A DNA stretch of 64,000 nt from Branchiostoma floridae. Its lineage: Eukaryota; Chordata; Leptocardii; Amphioxiformes; Branchiostomatidae. A program made the position numbers and the translations under genes. The stretch covers positions 1,663,644-1,727,643 of the forward strand of contig NC_049989.1 of assembly GCF_000003815.2 (NCBI RefSeq). The letters are read 5' to 3'. Positions 43,209-54,036 of this stretch are shown here, piece by piece. Under the pieces are notes generated by a model, which searched no databases, was not told where the DNA came from, and saw only the letters and a list, made by a program, of their open reading frames with translations. Positions within the stretch are counted from its first letter, which is position 1. Each line of letters begins with the position of its first letter.

Positions 43209-43383
43209 TTAAACTTTATTCCAACACAATAGCAAGACCATAAATTTTTGGTCGAAAACTCCGACCGACGTCATCCAACGACTTCCGAAACATTAAAACA
43301 GCGAGTCATACACCTGACAAAGGTCGGAGTCCTCGACCAAAAATCTATGGTGATTCTTTCTATTGTGTTGGAACAAAGTTTAA
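43209..43383. mobile_element. 167-bp MITE with ~60-bp TIRs and TTAA target duplication
   Basis: TTAA at 43209-43212 and 43380-43383 flank an element whose ends begin ACTTTATTCCAACACAATAG and end CTATTGTGTTGGAACAAAGT. The arms stay complementary inward through TTTTTGGTCG and ACTCCGACC. TTAA duplication is the habit of piggyBac-type transposases, so it is probably a non-autonomous piggyBac-like MITE. Confidence 0.85.
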
Positions 43384-43511
43384 ACTTTTTTTTTCACTAT
43401 ACAACCCATTCAAAATCAGCAGTAGGGATTTTAAGGATATTTGTAATACGTTTGGGCTATATCAGATAAAGACCTAATTTCAGTTGAAATAGGTAATGAT
43501 TGTTTATATAA

Positions 43512-43513
<2 letters not shown>

Positions 43514-43542
<29 letters not shown>

Positions 43543-43615
43543 ATAAGGGAAAGAGAGAGAGCTTGTGTGATTGTGCGAGTATGAGAGATGATTGTGTGTA
43601 TGTGTGTGTATCACG

Positions 43616-43649
<34 letters not shown>

Positions 43650-43780
43650 TTTGTGCGAGTATGAGAGATGATTGTGTGTGTTTAAGTTAAGGGAAAGGGA
43701 GAGAGAGGGGCTGTGTGAGTATAAGTGATGATTGTGTGTGCTTGTGTGTATGAGGGTGTCACGGTGTGTGTGTGTGTATT
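43514..43780. repeat. (GT)n/(GA)n microsatellite block
   Basis: Runs of GT at 43514-43542, 43612-43636 and 43763-43778 are interleaved with GAGA tracts and repeated GTGCGAGTATGAGAGATGATTGTGTG. Confidence 0.95.
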
Positions 43781-43783
43781 CAT

Positions 43784-45560
43784 GAATTGATTCTTATATG
43801 GGTTGTGATGAGACCTAGAAATGGTTAGATATTTTTGCCCCGTAGCGGCCTGTAACTGTAATGCAGCATAACGTCCTGTTTTGATATCTATGGTATTATA
43901 CCTGATGTGGACCATCACCCTCTTTTCCAGCCCAAACACCCGGTTATAAATTGCTGTATTAACGCAAATAAAGGCCTAAGAGAATTTTGCTGTACTTTAG
44001 ATAATACAAATGATGCGTTCGTTATTGAAAATTATTGAATTCAAATAGTGAAAGCACCACGCGGTATTTCAAAATTGACTAACTGCATTAACTTCTAGAT
44101 TTTATCTTTATCATGACTTGATATCGTATTAGAACATTTGATTCAAATTAATAACATATATGTTGACCATGAAGCGTTCAAATGATGGCTTCAACAATTT
44201 GTTGTGCTTTTAGCAACCTTTCTGTGGCCTGTCGTCTGATTAGGGTTTTCACTGACACGTTTGTTTCGTCAACATATAGGGAATTTTCCAGAGAGCTTGC
44301 AGGGCCTTGTGATTAGAAATGGCGAACGGTAGGCACGACAACAGTCAGAGTAAAATTTTGGCTTATGTTTTATGTTAAGGGGTTATGTTTTATGCTAAGA
44401 ACGACAGGTTGTCTGGAAAAGGAGTGTATGCGTACTTACGAATTGGTAGAAAAACAGCAATACCATAGTCCCGGATGTTATTGTCCCGTGCAACAGGACA
44501 TAGACCTAGGAATGCAGTTCTGGTTTGACGGTTCCCCGACCGTCCCTAGATAAACATGACATATTAAGCCTCTTTAGGGCCAATTTACACAAGACACTTT
44601 GCACGACCTACTTCGATTGTCCTTAGTCAGTTTTCCTTTTACACATGCCAACTGTAACTCCTGCTTAGCGCCGCAGCGCGTCGCACTGCCATCAAACCTG
44701 GTGACCCACCGCGACTTTCAAAATGGTGGGTATAGAAGAAGTGTTGTTTTTCACACGATAAATCAGGCTTTTTTTCTCCTCTTCTCGTACGTACTTGCAG
44801 TGCCGGGCATGGCACAGTCAAACACCGGCAAGGGGAAAGGCATTGACGATCTCACATTTGTGTCACAAACTTAAAAAAGAGTACCTAAATACAGCAAGCT
44901 GTGAACAGTTAATGAAAAGTTAATGGCAAATACGTAGTAAACATTGTAATCAGCTTATCAATAAACCTGTGCTTGTACTGGTATGATACATACCTAAAAT
45001 ATTAAAATGTTATGTTAAAAAAGCTGTGATTGATATATGCATATATCATTTCGGGGGATCTAAAAAACATTATCTGACCATAATATTTCAGGACGGTATA
45101 CCTGTATACCGGAAACATGAAATATTTGGTATCTACCACATGAACATTTTGATCGGTCTACATGTAATAATTGCGAGGTCTTTTTTTAGCCTGTGCCCAG
45201 TCTTCTGTTCTATTCAGTAGTGAAAAAGCTTACGATATCTAAGCTCGTAGATTCGCTTCATGTCAGGTTGATAGCTGGATGTGCGTACTACACAAATCAA
45301 TTCCCACCAAAATTTGTCAAGCGATAAAAATTCTTCAAACGAACACACCGTCCCCGTTTAGCAGGTAATCGAAACTACTCACCTACTGTACCGATAAAAG
45401 CACATGGATACAACGACTGTAACGGAAAATCACTCTTCTAAAACGTAACAGTAAGTTATCAGTAATTCGTGGCGTCGATACAGGTTGGATGTACGTCGTT
45501 TGATATACGTGGCAAAAATGTGACGAACATTAACACCGACCTCTGTTTTGGTTCATAACA
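43784..45560. other. Upstream flank of the sialyltransferase gene, no coding exon seen
   Basis: The 5' untranslated exon and promoter should lie here or further right, but I cannot place them. Small plus-strand frames have no domains. Confidence 0.3.
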
Positions 45561-45660
45561 TCACTGCATGTATGTATGCATGCCCTACATCCGTGACGCA
45601 GTCTGCCAAATAAAATATATCATTACTATCGACGACGATGTATTTTCAGTGGGAGGGCTT

Positions 45661-45835
45661 TTGTGTGTCTGTTTGTGTATGTATGTGTGTGTTTGTGTGT
45701 TTTTGTATGTGTGTGTGTGTGTGTTGTGTGTGTGTGTGTGTTTTTGTGTGTGTTTGTGTGTGTGTATGTATGCATAAAAATGTGTGTGCGCATCTCTCTC
45801 TGTGTGTGTACATATGTGTATGTGAACGTCTTAAC
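45661..45835. repeat. (TG)n microsatellite
   Basis: Long impure TG runs; the Cys/Val and His/Thr frames across them are artefacts. Confidence 0.97.
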
Positions 45836-48014
45836 GTAGGCCCGGTTTAAATTAAAACGTATACCTTTAACTATACACAAATTATGCTCATGAACCTTTT
45901 GATTACAGCTTAGTATTTTGATGTCTTTTATATCATTATTTTTCGTCCCCAAGCTTCACGTTCGGGCCCCGGTTCGGAAATGTGTCCTAAATTAAAAGCT
46001 GTAGTCATTGATATTTTGAAATTCATATGATGATGAGCAGTGATCATTTACTTCTGAAAAAGACGAAACTCCACTCTTAAATCGGCAAACACTTTTTTTC
46101 GGTATGGTCTTGAAAATGCGTGTTCTAACACGCCGTACGAAACACATGATTTGCCATATCTTTCACTCTATTTAAAGAATCTAAATGAATAGAAATAAAT
46201 CAAACAATAAAGCAATATTCTCGAAAAGAAGAAGATATTACAGACTATTGATGTTTTATTGAGCAAAAGTGCGAGAATGTCATAGTTGAATCCTTTCCTG
46301 CACTTAACGTAAAGATAAAAGTAGAACAAAGGGAACGATAGCTACTAGAATGCCTTGAATATAAATGCGAACGTTAATACTTGCACATGAATAGAAATTC
46401 GAATCATTTATTTGATTCTTTAAGAAACAAGCACAGTTCTTTATTGAGAAATAATTAGAAGTACTTTTTTGCCCGAGGGCTAATTGCACATACAATCTCA
46501 AGAACTAAGAGAAGTAAATACAGAGTGGTACATAAAACTAGTGTCTAATCAACTACATGATGACTATGAATACTATTGTCGGCTTTGACTTCTTCTTTGA
46601 AGGCAGTGGTTAATGAACTGTCCCACGTTCTGTATGATGGTGGGATTTTGCGTTCTTAGTAGAATTATAGTCTTTTGGTGATCACTTAGATGGTAAAAGC
46701 TTGGTGAAATAGTGACAACTGTTTGAGTAATAATAACGTTATTTGACTAATTCTGTATGACATCAAAGTCAAAGTGAGTGTTGTTTATGTGTCAAGTGAC
46801 ATGCACAGTTCCCTCAGATTTAAAGCTTCATCTTAAGCTTCGTAGGAAATACCTTTAACCAATAAATATTTAACACTTAATATTTAGTACCATACAAAAT
46901 ATATATACAAACTACTAACATAACCAATTAATGTACAGCAGCAGTGTATATAATCCCTAGTCATTAACCACTTTCAGTAAATATTCCTAACACAGTATGG
47001 CAATTTTGCAATATATCAATATTTCTATTACATAAGGAATTCTTGCATTACAAATCTGACTACTAATAGACTTGAAAAAAATGTACACGATATTTAGATT
47101 ACTGTACAATCACTCAGATGTCATTACACGGTTTGAAAATTTAACTTTCAGTTGTTAACATTTGATAAAACAATCCATTGAGAATTACTAAATTAGGCTG
47201 TAAATTTAAGTAAAAGACTATATAGTATCCTGTATTTCTATTGGGTCATATTATGGTGATATTGACCACAGAAAACATCACAATCCCACCGTCTACACTA
47301 CGTGATTTAAGCTTGGTGTTGTATTTTTCCATACTGGAAGCTGTATGGCAAAACCCCTTTTTTATATCGTCAGCCAACACAATCACATTCTTAGGTGGCT
47401 TTATTTTACGCCATATTTCTTAGAATCTTCATATTTTTCAGACTAAAATTTGGTAGTCATGTGATAAGTCTTTCAGAAGTTTTATGGGCCAGCAAAAAGC
47501 CCGGTTTGAATGTGGTTAGGCGTGCTGAAAAAAAGGGGGCTGCGCAATAGTCTCAAAGGGGGAGAGAGGGTGGAGAAAAAGATTTCCTTCAAAATAGCAA
47601 ACTTAGTTTGGAAAACCCTTAACCGTCCATGATCATAATGCTGTAATGTTCTTAACTTAATGGCTCTGTGGAAGGAGGCACCAGCAATAGATTGATAGAG
47701 TCTTATGTCATATTGTTACATTAATAGTTTTCTTAATGGGATAGGGATAGATACAGAAATAGGGTGCCCTATCCATCCAGTATAAGTAGAGTGTCAAGAA
47801 CCGACAGGAATTGAAGGGAACTTATGACTCTAAGGGAAATTACGGAAAGCAGCACTACAGTTTTATGTGCTCTAAAGCCAAATTTAGAGCGATGCAATTG
47901 CTCTCCTTTGGCACTCAAGGTGCTTATACAAATACAAGAAAATTATACAAAAAAACAGTCTTTTTGGGTAACGGTGAGTAGAAACAAATTCTGACAGCTT
48001 CAACAGTACTTTAC
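45836..48014. other. AT-rich intergenic sequence
   Basis: No coding motif, clear repeat array or element end found between the two host genes here. Confidence 0.35.
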
Positions 48015-48097
48015 ACTCCTGTGTGGCAGTAAGAGGTCATAAAAAAGACTAGGGCATCAGTTTGGGGGACAAAAGAGAAAACCATAGCAGCAATCTG

Positions 48098-48454
48098 TCA
48101 TCCAAACAAATCCTTCAACTCACCAAAACCTCTAAAGATTCTTTCCACAATAGATGGTTGTTTTTTGTGTTTTTTGCTGTCGGTGGTTGATGGTAATGTG
48201 GCACGAGCAGGGCTTTTGGAAATTAATGACAAAGTGGAACGGTGCGGTCTGTTTGAAGTCAATGGTAGTGTCGTATCCTGTGGGCTTATTGAGGTGGATG
48301 TTTGTGTGGCACGTTGTGGGCTGCTGGGTGTTGGTTGCAGTGCAGCATCTTTCGGGTTATTGGAGGTTTGTAGTGTTGTAAAATCTTCCGAGAAATTTGA
48401 CGTCGATCTGAATGTGAAGGTACTGCCTTCAACCAATGCATCAGCAGGCGTCAC
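48098..48454 (-). CDS. Exon 3: mucin-like Ser/Thr/Pro repeat tail
   Basis: Acceptor TCTGTTGCAG, beginning VTPADALVEGSTFTFRSTSN. About six 12-residue repeats of the form (T)S-x-S-P-x-x-(A/T)-T-L-x-x follow, a 36-bp coding minisatellite, then a basic segment and FGELKDLFG before the stop. Such Ser/Thr/Pro runs are typical O-glycosylation substrates. Confidence 0.8.
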   Translation of the reverse strand: MTPADALVEGSTFTFRSTSNFSEDFTTLQTSNNPKDAALQPTPSSPQRATQTSTSISPQDTTLPLTSNRPHRSTLSLISKSPARATLPSTTDSKKHKKQPSIVERIFRGFGELKDLFG

Positions 48455-50690
48455 CTGCAACAGAATATCGAGTAAGTACAGCAGACTAGTTGATACTGCT
48501 AGCGATAGACGATCAATAATGAATTATTCGTTGAAACCGGAAGACAACCGCACTCATCTTGAACAACAGATATGTAGATACTGTAATCTAGATAAGTAAT
48601 AAGACGAACAACATTTTGCAGTAGAATGTAGTTTGTACAAAAAAAGAGAGACTGAGCTCTGTAGACTGATAGAACCCATGTTCCTCCACTTCATACAATT
48701 AAGTAATATAGATAAATCTATATTCCTTATAGATTCTGTCAAATATTTGCTTATAAACATATCTGTCCCTACCATTTTAAAATCATAAAGAAACGCGAAG
48801 AAGTTTTTTGTTGCGACCTGTACTGAACCCAGCGGGTACGTATGTACAATAAAGGTCTTCATTCATTCAAATAATAGAACCAAACGGACACTGACCTACC
48901 TCATGATTACCATCCATGTTTCTGTTGAAGAATATCAGGAGTACGGCACAGATTCCAACACAAATCAAGAATGCCAAGGTGGTAGCTGCTACAACATAGC
49001 ACGTTCGGCTCGACGCACCTTCTGAAAGTATATGGAAATATAGTATGCGTTAATAGGGAAAAACAATTTAATGCAATATTTAGATAGGAACGAAGATAAG
49101 ATCAATACAAAATAGGTGTAATGATAGCTAAAACAAAACATAAACAGCCAAAACTGCAACATTGCGTTCGAGTACAGGATATTCGTACCCCACAAATATC
49201 CCAAAATAAAGCTGTATGAAGTGGTTTATGCAAAATATTGTGCCACAAGTATACGGGAAGGCAAGATATTTATTCTGGTTAAGATATCAAAAGAATCGTC
49301 TTAAAGATTGGACAGGAGAAGAAAATGGAGAGATGACACATTAAGCAATATTTTTTGTTTGTTAAGTTCCAACCCCCCCCCCCCTTTAACAGAATACTTT
49401 TAGATATTTAGGTAACATACCACAGAGCCCCTGGTGTGGACCGTTCGGCATGTACATCGGATTAGGGTTCAGCATGTTTCGCACGTCGACGTGATTCAAA
49501 TTTGGGGCATGCGGGATTCTATGATCATCACAGTTATCATCCACAGGATCTAGGTAGTCTCGGTTCATCCGGGACGATCCTCCTACGTTTGTAGACGTAT
49601 CTCTGTCTCTGTTTGGATCCGTTTTTGCCTTATCATTTCTGTGTCCCTTCTCCATACCTGTCCCGAAGGAGGCCATGTCATCAAGACACTGGTATGAAAC
49701 AGCACATGCTTGGGTATCAACATCAACGGAGGGAGTACAGTCACTAAGTTCTTTCAATATGTTGCCATCATCACCTTCCTGGTCGCTATCGGGTTGTGGC
49801 GTGCTGTGTTGTTCGTTGTTAGCAGGCCTGGAGGACGGTCCAGGCTGACTTTCGTACTCATGCGACAGTGTCGTGTTTTCATAGCTCTGACCGTACATTG
49901 GATTGGGTTGGTCCAGCGCGTTCATCTGATACATTGCATTAGGGTTTTCAGCATTCGGTCCGGTCGGGGGATTGGAGTCGTTTTGATAGCCTTGCCTGTA
50001 CATTGGATTGGGTTGGTCCAGCGCGTTTAGCTGATACATTGCATTAGGGTTTTCAGCATTCGGTCCGGTCGGGGGATTGGAGTAGTTTTGATAGCCCTGC
50101 CTGTACATTGGATTGGGTTGGTCCAGCGCGTTTAGCTGATACATTGCATTAGGGTTTTCAGCATTCGGTCCGGTCGGGGGATTGGAGTCGTTTTGATAGC
50201 TCTGACCGTACATTGGACTGGGTTGGTCCAGCGCGTTCATCTGATACATTGCATTAGGGTTTTCAGCATTCGGTCCAGTCGGGGGATTGGAGTACAATGT
50301 ATGCAGAGAACTGCTAAAATCATCCGCGGTTCTTCCTTCTTCCACAGACGTTAAATGGCTGGCGTTAGGTTTTGATTCGTCACTTCCTTCCTTGGCATAA
50401 TCGGTAATGAATTCAGCGTTTGCTTCTTTTTGCTCGAGCTCTGTCTTGAGTAACTCATTGTCATCTTGCGCCACATTCGTCTCAGTGTGCGATGTGATAT
50501 CTGTGTTATTTCCGGCAACAGAAGGCATTTTCTCGCTATTAGTGTGAGCGAAAATTGTTTGTTTTAGACAGATGTCGGAATCTAAATTGCTGCATGGATT
50601 GCTGTCCCCGTAGGTTGATCTAATGACACTCGCAGGGTGAAGGTTCGAATTTTCAACTGGATGCAACTTAAGGACGTTTTCAGACTCCAT
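48098..50690 (-). CDS. Single-pass membrane protein with NPMY repeats, three exons
   Basis: Exons on the minus strand are 50690-49421, 49021-48900 and 48454-48098, with GT-AG introns in matching phase: 1749 bases, or 582 residues plus stop. Residues 1 to about 423 are hydrophilic, with no signal peptide and four 35-residue repeats. Exon 2 gives one membrane helix, and exon 3 a 118-residue Ser/Thr/Pro-rich tail. Topology is therefore probably N-in, C-out (type II). Each repeat has a P-N/S-P-M-Y motif (three of four are NPMY, an NPxY endocytic or PTB-binding form), a MYQ(M/L)NAL block and a Y(Q/E)N element that fits the Grb2 SH2 consensus. A further NPMY lies just before the membrane. I associate this N-terminal and membrane architecture with a large amphioxus-specific family; the function is unknown. 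Confidence 0.8.
48462..48876 (+). pseudogene. LINE 3' fragment in the intron (antisense to gene)
   Basis: The plus strand reads SKYSRLVDTASDRRS, EQQICRYCNLDK-stop, then EQHFAVECSLYK in another frame. This is the zinc-binding C-terminal block (CxxC...HFxxxC) of CR1/Jockey-like LINEs. Its 3' untranslated end carries AATAAAGGTCTTCATTCATTC. The same fragment is in the paralogue at 63277-63756. Confidence 0.75.
48900..49021 (-). CDS. Exon 2: transmembrane segment
   Basis: Acceptor ATACTTTCAG, donor CATGAG|GTAGGT. It encodes RTCYVVAATTLAFLICVG then ICAVLLIFFNRN, a hydrophobic helix with Cys residues, flanked by Arg. Confidence 0.9.
49421..50690 (-). CDS. Exon 1: long N-terminal region with NPMY repeats
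   Basis: It begins MESENVLKLHPVENSNLHPA and is acidic and Asn/Ser-rich. Repeats cover about residues 134-275. The exon ends ...NPNPMYMPNGPHQG-LC with donor TGTG|GTATGT in phase 1. A possible 5' untranslated donor (GAC|GTAAGT) lies near 50832. Confidence 0.85.
49893..50312. repeat. 105-bp coding tandem repeat, four copies
   Basis: The marker GTACATTGGAYTGGGTTGGTCC recurs at 49893, 49998, 50103 and 50208. The exact 105-base period is 35 codons, so the frame is kept. Copies differ by only a few bases, suggesting recent expansion or homogenisation. Confidence 0.97.
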
Positions 50691-52870
50691 CGTATCTGTG
50701 CTTAAGTAAGATAATGTGTCTCTAGATTGTTGTAGAACTTTGGTTAAATAGTTTGTAAAGTCACAGAATGGCGTCTTCCTATCAGTACAGAGTTTTCAGA
50801 TGCCCGGTGTGGACTCCGAGAAGAAACTTACGTCTCTAAGAAATAGAAAAGTGAGTAGACGTAAAAGTCACCAAGTTTGGTTGTTCTAGCACAAGCCGTT
50901 ACAACGTCAAAGAACCACCTCCCCCATTCTGGAAAGGTTTTAAATCACAATCATAGATATTGAATAGAGAAGTAATGGGCAAAAAAGGTAAGAAGCTAGA
51001 CATCTACTCACAGACATCAACCGCAGTGTACTAGTCAGGAAGTCAAAGTCGACGTAACTTATAAAATTACTCCCAGCTGCAATCAAAATCAAAGCTACTT
51101 TTGCGGGAAAGAGAATAACTGAAGATATTTATAGCTATGAGTCATAGGTTTTCTAGGAAAATATAGTCCGTTTTCGTTGTAATTTAAAGGTGATACGTTT
51201 TCTTGTATACGTTGTAATGTGTATGTGTATCGAGCAAAAGCTTGGTATAGATCATTATGAGAATGTGAGAACATAAAACCCTGAAGCAAAATGAAAACCA
51301 AATAATCTGTTTGCTGACATTCTGCAGACGTGAGACAAATATTAAACGACGGAAAATTACATAATTCCAACACCACCTTGAGTGAAGATATTGCAGACGA
51401 CAGACAAATATATAAAATTTTTTATATGATACACGTCCCTATACTTGTAGATATTATATCATCTTATATGGCAGACAATGATTAGTTTCTGTAGCAGAGA
51501 AAACAAATACATGGCATAGTTCAAGGCTAACAAATGATATTTCATGAGAGTCATGTCAAGCAAGGATGTAAAATTCAACTTAAACTCCTCAGCGTTTATG
51601 GTTATTATTTTTTTTTTCAATTTTCCATGTACATGTTTAAGCCTTTTTGCTTTTATTTGAAACTTCATATTCTCTTATGGTACGCCGTGTTTTGCATCGT
51701 TTTAAACTTTATAATACTATTGTGAGTATTGAAACTTTTGACATCGCAGTCCCCATCTGAGTAAATGTCATTTTGTTCAGTCCACATTTTCCCAAACGAG
51801 GTAGCGAACTACACTTTTCACAACACACACCCGAAAATACTTTAAAATGCATCAAGGTTCCACAGACATGTTGCACGTTTTATAGAAAAAAATTATGTTA
51901 TAGACTTAAAAATAAAACGATTTCAAGGCCGATGATGATGTGAAAAAAATATGGCAAAATAATCTATTGTTAGCTTCCCAACACTGTGTGTTTGGTATTT
52001 TTTTGCAACCTTTCATTATTCAGTGGTTGCCGTCTATATGACTAAATTCACGTTGCTTAACATAGAAATGGCAAAGATTTTGAACGTTTTATCAATGTTA
52101 TATCATAATATGTAAAATGCACCTGTACTAACGATGAGAAAGCACACTCAAATTTTGATGTCACGTACCTTTCAAGTGTCAACTGCAACATCACAGGTAC
52201 TGGTAATTTAGGTAGAAGAAAAGCGATTATAGTTAGGCATTACAAATACTGATGCAGAGTTGTGTTGTAGGGTTTAGAATCTGGCAACGACAGCAACAAT
52301 GGGCGATAATCATCGCTTCTGAGTCGGTGATGGTACGTGATGGGTATTAAACTATAGTAGGGACGAACCATTTTCTTCAAAGTCGATTACACTTATTTTA
52401 TTTACTAGTATACTTGTAAGTTATATAGGCTTTAAAACTTTGAATGCAAGTCGATCGTTGAGTAGTATGCAAAAGAAATATATATTAACCAAGTCGACAC
52501 AAAAACTGCCAAAATATTACAATAATTAAAAAGAACCTTATAGCAAGATAGCTGTTTCTTCGAAGAATTCAAGACAGCAGACATATTACAGGAATATGGC
52601 TCTGAGTGTTACGCCTCTACAATAATGGGATATTTTATCAAATATCATTTTAGAGCCCAGCCAGTTATTACTTGCCAAGGCAGAAAAATTACATTGAGTA
52701 ATTCATAAGCTATTACTAGAATTATTATAAATCGAGACACTCGACTGCCCCCCCCTCCCTTACACAGGGAGTAGCTATTGATTTTTCGGTTTCTAGCGAC
52801 CTACTAAACCTGGAAAAAAATTTTCATATCTATTCAACCTTTATCACTTTATGAGTTGTTTAATTTGTAT
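50691..52870. other. 5' flank of the NPMY gene and AT-rich intergenic sequence
   Basis: No coding exon recognised. It should contain the promoter and any untranslated first exon, which I cannot place. Confidence 0.3.
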
Positions 52871-53880
52871 TCACTCACTCACTCACTCGTCCCGTAGCTC
52901 ATGTGGCCGTAGGGGCAGTAATGCTGTTCACTAGTGACTTCCAGCTCTGGCGATCATCTGCCAGCCTCGTCAGCTGGGCTGACGTCCTTCCAGTCCATTC
53001 TTTTAGGTCGTTTATCCATGTTCGGCGGGGGCGACCCCTCGGCCGCGCTCCTTCCACTTTGCCTTGTAAGATTGTATTTGTCAAGCTTCCTTTTCGCCTA
53101 CACGCATGTCCAAACCACTGAAGCTTCTTTCTTTTGACCAAAGATAAAAAGCTGGGTAGTGGTCCTGCCAGAGTGGTGATGCGTTCCTGGATATCTTTAT
53201 TTGAAGTATGGGATGTCCAGTGGACTCCTAGTAACCGCCTGTAGCAGTTCATCTCTAGAGCATTTATTCTCTTTTTTATATCTGCGTTCAGTGTCCATGT
53301 CTCAGCACCATATAAAAATATTGACAAGACAAGAGAGCGTAGAAGACGAATTTTGGTCGGCATGGTAATATTTTTGCTAGACCAGATGTGTTTGAGCTTT
53401 GACAATGCAAGAGTAGACTTTGCAATTCTGACCTTCACTTCTCGGGCTGAACTGCCGTCCTCTGTCTGTAAGGAGCCGAGGTAGGTGAACTCCCCGACCT
53501 GCTCCAACTCTGTACCTCTTACTGTGACTTGTGTTCTAAAGCCTGGTGGACCCGATACTAGGCACATTGTCTTGTCGAGGCTCACCTCCATGCCATACCT
53601 CCTGCTCGTGGAGTCTAAGCTACTGAACTGTTCTTGCTGGTCTGCTGCTGAGCCATCTATCAAGTCTACGTCATCTGCAAACTGAAGGTGAGTTATGATG
53701 CGTCCTGCAAGCTTGACAGGAGACTCCTTTGGTGTGAGAGCCTCTCTCATTATGTTTTCTAGGAATATGTTACACAGTGTAGGCGACAAGAGACAGCCCT
53801 GGCGCACTCCCACTGAGGTAGGGAAACACTCACTGAACTCGCCAGCTGTCATGACTGTGCTCTTTGAAGCCTTGTACTAT
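52871..53880 (-). mobile_element. 5'-truncated LINE with intact reverse transcriptase half
   Basis: The minus frame is open for 317 codons from the ATG at 53852 and in the same frame about eight codons further upstream. It carries motif B (VGVRQGCLLSPTLCNIFLEN), motif C (QFADDVDLI), YLGSLQTEDGS, ILFLYGAETW-type thumb residues and the end block RPRGRPRRTWINDLKEWTG, then stops. The 3' end carries TCACTCACTCACTCACTC at 52871-52888, so the element tail is (GTGA)n. The lack of any break makes it the youngest (GTGA)-tailed copy in the window. The break at about 53880 is the usual 5' truncation. Confidence 0.92.
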
Positions 53881-53984
53881 TTGTATTATGATTTGCAAAT
53901 ATTGACAATGGAAGAGCATATTTAAGTCCATTAAAAACGGAGGTATAGCTTTTGGTTTGTCTGTTTATGTGTGTGTCTGGCGGG

Positions 53985-53990
53985 CGTGCT

Positions 53991-54027
<37 letters not shown>

Positions 54028-54036
54028 GTGTTTGCC
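53985..54036. repeat. (GT)n microsatellite
   Basis: About 25 GT units with a single GC interruption. Confidence 0.97.

Noticed and set aside
45568-45952. Cys/Val-rich and His/Thr-rich frames
   Set aside because: Translation of the (TG)n microsatellite on each strand.
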